DNA of 64,000 nucleotides, from NCBI GenBank assembly GCA_030141605.1, contig JAQGDQ010000689.1, positions 1 through 64,000 of the forward strand. Direction: 5' to 3'. This DNA comes from Tubiluchus corallicola (taxonomy: Eukaryota > Priapulida > Priapulimorpha > Priapulimorphida > Tubiluchidae). Of the stretch, positions 57,875-64,000 are shown one piece after another. The notes beneath the pieces are model-generated. The model did not search any database. It saw only the letters and a program-made list of their open reading frames with translations, and had not been told where the DNA came from. Within the stretch, counting starts at the first letter, position 1, and each line of letters begins with the position of its first letter. A program made the position numbers and the translations under genes.

Positions 57875-57967
57875 GTGCTACAAATTGGAAAACTGGCGGA
57901 AGAACGCGATGAGCTAAAAAAGCTCAAGTTGACCAAGGGATTACCCAGAATAAAAATCACAGCAGTA
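57875..57967 (+). other. Possible coiled-coil exon
   Basis: After an acceptor-like CAAGTACAG (57866-57874) the frame reads KLAEERDELKKLKLTKGLPR, then a donor-like GCA|GTAAGC. The heptad-like Leu/Lys pattern suggests a coiled coil. No partner exons are seen before the LINE insertions. Low support. Confidence 0.25.
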
Positions 57968-58033
57968 AGCAGCAGTACACCTAAGCTTCCAAAAAAGCGA
58001 GGAGAAAGAGATCAGATGCCAAAACGAGTAGAT

Positions 58034-58677
58034 TCAAGATTCAAGAGTTTTATTCATTTTCCACATTGCATCATTACAATTAGCATTAAAATACAGATAA
58101 TTTTCCATTTGAGTAAATATAAATATGAATAAATGCAATATTTTTAAGAAATTACATAATGCGGGATATACATGTGCAAATTTCATTACAGAATAATTTT
58201 TTGATGCATACAGTTTGAGCCTAAAAGCATAGCTTGACAGGCCAAACTGTATGTGGAAATCTTAAAAAAAAATGGGGGGGAGTAGTGAATGAAAGATGAA
58301 ATGGAGCGAGAAACTAAGAAAAACTGTGATCATGGTTACAAAGTGTTCAGTATCCTGTTAAACATAGTCACGTTATATTAAGATTACTGTAGCAAAAAAT
58401 GCAGGTTATTACCATTATCAAATTGTGTTACTCTTTAATACTTTTGAAATATTTCTTTTCTGACAGTTTTTTTAAAAGTTAAAAGGGAGTGACTACATTT
58501 CAAATTGCGGCTTAGTCTGTTCCATAGGACTGGCCCCATATAGCTCATGAAGTGTTTCGCCATATTTGTTCTACAACGTCTTGGTATATATTCATTATGT
58601 CTGGTATTGTATTTTTTTACATTTATCTTGACTGGATTTTCAAAAAAAGTAGGAGTATTAACACGCCAGGTAAGCAA
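58034..58677 (-). pseudogene. CR1/L2-like LINE 3' fragment, minus
   Basis: The minus strand reads YNTRHNEYIPRRCRTN, then GPVLWNRLSRNLKCSHSLL and FKK, a LINE C-terminus. It finishes with an AATAAAACTCTTGAATCTTG tail (reverse complement at 58034-58060). It abuts the plus-strand LINE at its broken edge. Confidence 0.7.
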
Positions 58678-58750
58678 AACGTCTGAAGATTTATGCCTAA
58701 ATCGGGTCGAAAAGAATCCGAGAGTGATTAGTCACCAAACTGAGCAGCTG

Positions 58751-59581
58751 ATGCCTACACAACAAGGTGACAGAGAAATGAGTGCTTGTAATACAGCGGA
58801 AATAACCTTGGATTCAGCATCTAATTTAGCTGGACAAGTGCAGCCTACTTCAGACATTCAAAAATTTGTAGAAGGTTTCCAGAAGCAACTGACGTTTATT
58901 AGTAGCAAAGTTGTGAGGATTGATGACCTTATGGGAGAACTTGCTGAGGTAACCAAGTCGCAAGATTTTCTAAGCCACAAATTTGATGGTTTTCAAGAAC
59001 AAGTGAACAAATATCAACAAGACATGGAACATTTGAGAGATGAAAACAAGGTACTGAAAACTACTGTTAAAACATTACAAAACAGAATAAAAACTACCGA
59101 AAGTGAACTAGACAAACTAGAACAATATGAGCGTAGAGACACATTGGATATAGCTGGAATTCCTATAATTCCTCATGAAGTTACAAATGACATAGTGCTA
59201 AGTGTAGCCAGAAATATGGGAGTGGAAGTGCACCCGCAAGATATTAGTACATCATATAGATTGGCAGCACCTAAAAATGGAGGGCCTCCACGAATTATTG
59301 TAAAATTCGCAAGACGTGACAAACGGGATGAACTTTATGGTGCTAGAAGAAATGCCGGAAGCACTAAAAATCTTGACTATGCATCGTATACTGATAACCA
59401 GATCTACATCAACGAATCCTTGACTTCAACAAGGAGAAAACTACACAAACAATGTAGGGACTATGCTAAGGACCACAAAATGAAGTGCTGCTGGACAAAA
59501 TACGGGAAAATGTTCTTGCGAAGAGATGATTCAAGCCAAGTCATTGAAATTCAATGTGAGGAGGACCTAGGTAAACTTTAA
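58751..59581 (+). CDS. LINE ORF1, coiled-coil RNA-binding-like protein
   Basis: About 276 residues from the ATG at 58751; the open frame extends upstream to 58547, but that part overlaps the inverted LINE fragment. A long coiled coil (HLRDENKVLKTTVKTLQNRI, then ESELDKLEQYERRDTL) is followed by DIAGIPIIPHE, PPRIIVKFARRDKRDELYGA and IYINESLTSTRRKL. The order of coiled coil, E-Q-Y-x-RRD/xxxxGIP, xxVKF...RD/xIYINExLT matches ORF1 proteins of CR1/L2-group and related LINEs, which bind LINE RNA in the ribonucleoprotein. This ORF is intact. Confidence 0.75.
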   Translation: MPTQQGDREMSACNTAEITLDSASNLAGQVQPTSDIQKFVEGFQKQLTFISSKVVRIDDLMGELAEVTKSQDFLSHKFDGFQEQVNKYQQDMEHLRDENKVLKTTVKTLQNRIKTTESELDKLEQYERRDTLDIAGIPIIPHEVTNDIVLSVARNMGVEVHPQDISTSYRLAAPKNGGPPRIIVKFARRDKRDELYGARRNAGSTKNLDYASYTDNQIYINESLTSTRRKLHKQCRDYAKDHKMKCCWTKYGKMFLRRDDSSQVIEIQCEEDLGKL

Positions 59582-59638
59582 AACTCAACACAAGGTGTTA
59601 TTGCATCACAAAATTTTATATTCTAGCATAATTAATTA

Positions 59639-62600
59639 ATGGAAAAATTTCCATGTGTAACCTGTTGTAAACCTTGTAAAAATAACCAAAAATGTGTCTG
59701 TTGTGACGTTTGTAACATGTGGGTACACCTTAAGTGTACCATGCTGAATGTGAATGAATTTAATCACTATGCTGTGTCTTCTGATAATTACTTTTGTTTA
59801 AAATGTATAAATGAATCTTTGCCTTTTCAGTGTATTGATGATGCTGATTTATGCGAATTGTTTTCAAATCTAACAAATGTATACTGTCTGTCTTCTTTAC
59901 TTGATTTTCCTTCACTCGCAAAACCAAAATGGGATGATGCTGATCCTGATGCACATCTTACCAGGTTTGATAGTAAATACTATAGTTTGCATACACTAGA
60001 GACAAATTCTAATCTAAAAAAGTCTAACAATGATTTATTAATAGTACATTTTAATCTCAATAGTATTCAGAAGAGATTTTCTAATATGCTAGATGTACTC
60101 ATGCACTTTACTGTTCCTCCTGATATTATTGGAATATCGGAAACAAGATTGAACGAAATTAATCAATCTTTTATAACGAGTTTACCTAACTATACTTTCT
60201 TGCATGTTGATTCTAAAACTTGCGCAGGTGGCGTAGCTATTTATCTTAAATCGGGCTTGAGGTATACAGTAAAAGATGAGTACAAAATTAATTGTGATAC
60301 AGAAATAGTAACTACAAGTAAAAATGGTAATAGCATTACTCAAAAATCACGTATACAAGTTGAGGATATGTGGCTTGATGTTGAAGTACCTGGTAAAAAG
60401 AAACCAATCACATTTGGAGTGATCTATCGACACCCACATACCAATGTCCATCATTTTCACAGCGAGATGGACTCTATGTTAATGCCATTAATGAGTCAGG
60501 AAAGACTTGTTATATCTGTGGCGATATTAATCTAAATCTTATGCAAATAGAAGAAAAAACATTTATTGCAGATTATTTGAATTTACTTTACTCTAATCAG
60601 TTTTTTCCATTAGTAACACGGCCAACTTGAATAACCAACCATTCTCAGACACTTATTGACCATATATATACAAATAGTCTATCTAATTATATCTGGTATT
60701 ATACTCTATGAAGTGTCGGATCATCTACCAGTGTTTGCTATTATTAAAAATATTGGTAACTTAATAGTTAAAAAGAAAATTTAAATCAGGGATAAACGGA
60801 ATTTTAACATGATTTTATTTCTGGAGGATTTGCAAAATAAGATCGATGCTGTTGATTTTTCCGAGGTGCCAACTAATTCTGCCTTCTGTACCTTTTTCCA
60901 AATATATCAAGAACTTCTTAATAAACATGCCCCACTTAAGACATTGTCAAGAACTGAAAAAGTAACTTTCTCCAAGCCATGGTTAACTAAAGGTATTCTT
61001 GTGTCAATAAAAACTAAAAGTAGATTATACAAGGACTGTAAGACTACAACTAGTATCTTAAAAATTAATCAATATAAACAGTTTTCTAATAAACTTAATC
61101 ATCTCATAAATTTAGCCAAAAGAAATTATTATTGTACTTTACTACATGATAATAAAACTAATATTAGAAAGACTTGGGCAACATTGAATGATTTGATCAA
61201 TGGACAAAACAAGCAGCGCATAACTCCAACTAAACTAGTAATAAATCATGCTGAGATTACGGAACCCCCTGCTATCTGTGAATTCATGAATAATTATTTT
61301 GCATCGGTTGGTTCTGATATGGTAAAAAAAGTGCCATCTACTCCAATAACATTTGATTCTTTCCTTAGAATGCCTAATCAGAACTCCTTCTTTTTTGCGC
61401 CAATTATCGAGTATGAAGTTTCCTGTGCTATTGCTGCATTAAAAACCAATAAATCACCAGGACCCGAAAACATCTCGAATCGGTTTTTTAAAATTTCACA
61501 GTCCATTATAACTCCATTATTAACTATGCTGTTCAATAAATGTGTAGAAGGGGGTATCTATCCTGACGTGTTGAAAATTGCAAAAATAATCCCGATTTAC
61601 AAATCTGATTCTCCCATTAATCCCACTAATTAACAATATCTCTCGTATCTCCCATATCAAAGATTTTTGAAAAATTAATTTACTCTAGGCTAGCTAATTT
61701 TTTTTTAAAAGAACAAATTTTAACTAAATTCCAATTTGGATTCAGAAAAAATCATTCTACATCTTTAGCTGTGTCAGAAATAATTGAAAACTTTCTTGCG
61801 AATATTGATAATACGAAAACTGCTTGTGCTACATTTTCAGATATATGGAAAGCATTCGACACGGTACAACATGGCATTTTGTTGTATAAGTTATCATACT
61901 ATGGTATCAGGGGATGTCCACTTGCGCTTTTCACGTCTTACCTTACTAATAGGAAACAGTTTACGTCTATTGACTCATCGGATTCTAAACTTGCTGATAT
62001 AACCTGTGGTGTCCGACAGGGTTCTACATTGGGGCCATTGTTATTTCTTTTATATATTAACGATCTGCCATCTTGTTCGCAATTTAACACCAGATTGTTT
62101 GCAGACGATACAAACTTATTTTTATCACACCAAAATATCAAAACATTAGAACATTCAGTAAATATTGGAACTGGACAATATTAATAAATGGATGCAAGCA
62201 AATAAGCTATCGATAAATTATAAAAAAACAAAATATATGTTAATTGGAAACAAGCAACATAACAATAGTTTAAACATGAATATGGGAGGTTGTAATATTC
62301 AATCTACCCAAGAAATCAAATATCTTGGCATATTTATAGATAGTAGAATTACTTGGAAAACACATGTACAGCATATAATCAACAAAATTAGCAAATTAAG
62401 TGGTGTATTAGCTAGAATATGACACTACATAAATGTAGATGCACTACGGCTCTTATATTCTTCTCTTGTCATGCCATATCTGAGTTATGGCATTCTCGCC
62501 TGGGATAGTGCTTCAGCATCGGTCTTAAAATCATTGATTTCTAAACAAAACAAGATTATCAAACTTATAATATTTACTAGCAAAAGGGAACATGCAACAC

Positions 62601-62926
62601 CTTTGTATTTGCAATTAAATCTACTAAAAGTATATGTTCTGTATAAATTAGAATTGCTCAAGTTTGTATATCAATTCAAAAACAATTCACTTCCGGATCT
62701 CTTCAGCAATTATTATACTTTAGCATGTCACATGCATCACCACTCTACTAGGTTTGCTACTACCCAATCTTATTTTATTGAAAGATTTAACTCATCTAAA
62801 GGCCAGAATTCTTTAAAAAACCAAGGATCTTTGCTGTGGAATTCATTATCAGACCAGTTAAAGTCAAGTAACTACAAAAAGTTAATTCTAAACTATAAAA
62901 AACAACTTATTGCAGGATACAAATGA
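59639..62926 (+). pseudogene. LINE ORF2: PHD finger, APE-type endonuclease, reverse transcriptase (broken)
   Basis: The first frame (59639-60535) has a Cys-rich PHD-like finger (PCVTCCKPCK, CCDVCNMWVHLKC, YFCLKC) and then endonuclease motifs (FNLNSIQKRF, IIGISETRL, GVAIYLK, VIYRHPH). The expected GDIN motif follows in another frame. The second part (60809-61633) starts the polymerase (KTNKSPGPENISNRFFK). The third (61771-62184) holds DIWKAFDTV, GVRQGSTLGPLLFLLYINDL and FADDT. The rest (62165-62926) has the thumb (KYLGIFIDSRITW) and a CR1-like C-terminus (GSLLWNSLSDQLKSS). Breaks lie near 60530, 60630, 61632, 62170 and 62420. Only FADD, the motif C aspartates, and the D of motif A are intact. 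Confidence 0.85.
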
Positions 62927-63630
62927 ATGAGACATTTTACTTATGTACTTGTAATACTATACATATTTTTTTCATTGTTACGACACTTTAAGTTTTTGTT
63001 ATATTTTGATTTCATTTTGTCTGATTTACAGTTGATATAGTTTTTCGATGGTTTAATTTATTATATTTTCTTTCTCGACAATTTCAGTCATTGATGTTAT
63101 TATTACAACATTTCAGTTTTGTTTTTTCTTATTTGCTTCTGTTTTTTGTTTTGTTTTGTATGATTTATAGTTGCCTTATTTTTCCTTGGTTTAATTTATT
63201 ATATTTTTTTCTCGACAGCTTTGGTTGATCATTCTACTGTTTTTTGTTTTTTCTGCCGGATTTTTTAGTTAATGCTCAAATTATGCATTTCTTTCTGTTA
63301 TGTTAAAAATCTTAAGTTATTTTTATTATGTTTGCTTCGCATGATTCACAGTATTTTAGAATTGTAAATCTTTCGTTATTTAAACTATATGTTCTACAGT
63401 ATTACGATACCCATCATTTAATTGCCGAATACACACATCAACCGAATACAAATTTAAATTGAGAACGATGCCATAATTAATTTTATTTAATCATAGCTAT
63501 TTAAGGGTGGCTGACTAGATAACTTACGGGTTCTTCGCTGCCGTTCTCCTTTGCTTCGAAATATTGCATGTATTCCTGATACTGTATTTTTATCATTCTT
63601 GCGGAGTTGATAAATAAATTGAATTGAATT

Positions 63631-64000
63631 AATGCAAATGAGGGACATAATCTGTCCGGACTCAGTTGCAAAAAAATTTCGCGGCCGGCCACGTTCTATT
63701 TTCCTTTAGAAGAGTGTTACACACTACACAGTAGTAATGTAGGGAGCCGAGTAATCCACTAGGCCAAGTAGGACACTTCCGGTAAAACCCATGTGCTAAA
63801 AGTAGTGTCCTACATGGGCAGCCCAAGTAGGACACTAGCGATTTTTGTCGAGAATCGGTAATTTTGTCAAATTTTTAAAAATTCTGTGAAGGTTTCTTCA
63901 TTTTATTAAAAATTGTGCTTGTTGGTTGAGTTGTCGTCAGTTTGGCGTCATGAAAACTTGCTTGACCAGGTGTTTAACTCAGCATGCAGTACGCAGCTAT
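63631..64000. other. Short direct/inverted repeats at the right edge
   Basis: AAGTAGGACACT occurs twice (63768, 63829) with an inverted AGTGTCCTACAT between (63805). This could fold as a hairpin or be a MITE edge; nothing else is recognised. Confidence 0.4.

Larger units (their letters stand above)
58678..63630 (+). mobile_element. Nearly complete CR1/L2-like LINE
   Basis: ORF1 (coiled-coil protein), ORF2 with PHD-like zinc finger, endonuclease and reverse transcriptase, a C-terminal region without RNase H, and an AT-rich 3' UTR ending AATAAATTGAATTGAATT at 63611-63630. Several frameshifts and stops make it inactive. The 5' edge is approximate. Confidence 0.85.

Noticed and set aside
58547..58750. 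Extended N-terminus of LINE ORF1
   Set aside because: This part overlaps, in antisense, the inverted LINE C-terminal fragment, so the upstream ATG is accidental; 58751 is preferred.

Overview
The window is AT-rich, gene-poor nuclear DNA from a metazoan, most likely an aquatic invertebrate. It has introns with metazoan splice sites, recognisable animal genes (TEX264, GTF3C6, a carbohydrate sulfotransferase, a prokineticin/Dickkopf-fold secreted peptide), CR1/L2-like and RTE-like LINE remains, hAT and piggyBac MITEs, and a great deal of tandem repeat. The species cannot be fixed from the sequence. No prokaryotic features are present. One run of 735 Ns (41401-42135) is an assembly gap.

Layout. 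1-4.4 kb: a 40-bp minisatellite, then a 92-bp minisatellite grown out of the C-terminal coding end of a LINE. 5.7-6.7 kb: last exon of a sulfotransferase. 8.2-11.05 kb (minus): a 948-residue secreted cysteine-rich protein made of two nearly identical 356-residue halves, with a 31-bp minisatellite upstream that carries a splice-donor-like core in each unit. 12.5-19 kb: a piggyBac-type MITE, minisatellites, and a three-exon prokineticin-like gene whose first intron holds a second copy of the MITE. 19.3-19.7 kb: isolated astacin-like and SLC5-like exons (minus). 20.4-28.6 kb: three tandem copies of a two-exon gene for an arginine/serine-rich protein of 84-87 residues that looks like a protamine. 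Each has an RFX X-box about 110-120 bp upstream, and inverted repeats carrying a perfect CRE flank the locus. 27.7 kb: a 5S-rRNA-derived element. 32.4-44.8 kb: an array of modules, each with a palindromic X-box and CRE-like sites followed by a short ORF beginning MGC/MGY, separated by blocks of a 74-bp repeat. 46.6-47.4 kb: one hAT element nested in another. 50.9-57.4 kb: GTF3C6 (minus) and TEX264 (plus) diverge from start codons only 79 bp apart. 58-63.6 kb: two CR1/L2-like LINE copies in inverted orientation, the larger nearly complete but frameshifted.

The most interesting content is the pair of X-box-bearing tandem gene arrays between 20 and 45 kb. RFX X-boxes drive ciliary and sperm programmes in animals, and RFX2 and CREM act on the spermatid programme in mammals. 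Half-arginine proteins of this size fit sperm chromatin packaging. I infer a locus of fast-evolving, multicopy, male-germline genes; no expression evidence is available here. The second point is TEX264. Its C-terminal tail, stop codon and 3' untranslated region resemble a hAT MITE lying inverted in its own second intron. The tail has no aromatic residue, so the LC3-interacting motif that makes TEX264 an ER-phagy receptor in mammals is absent from this isoform. Both of its introns use GC donors.
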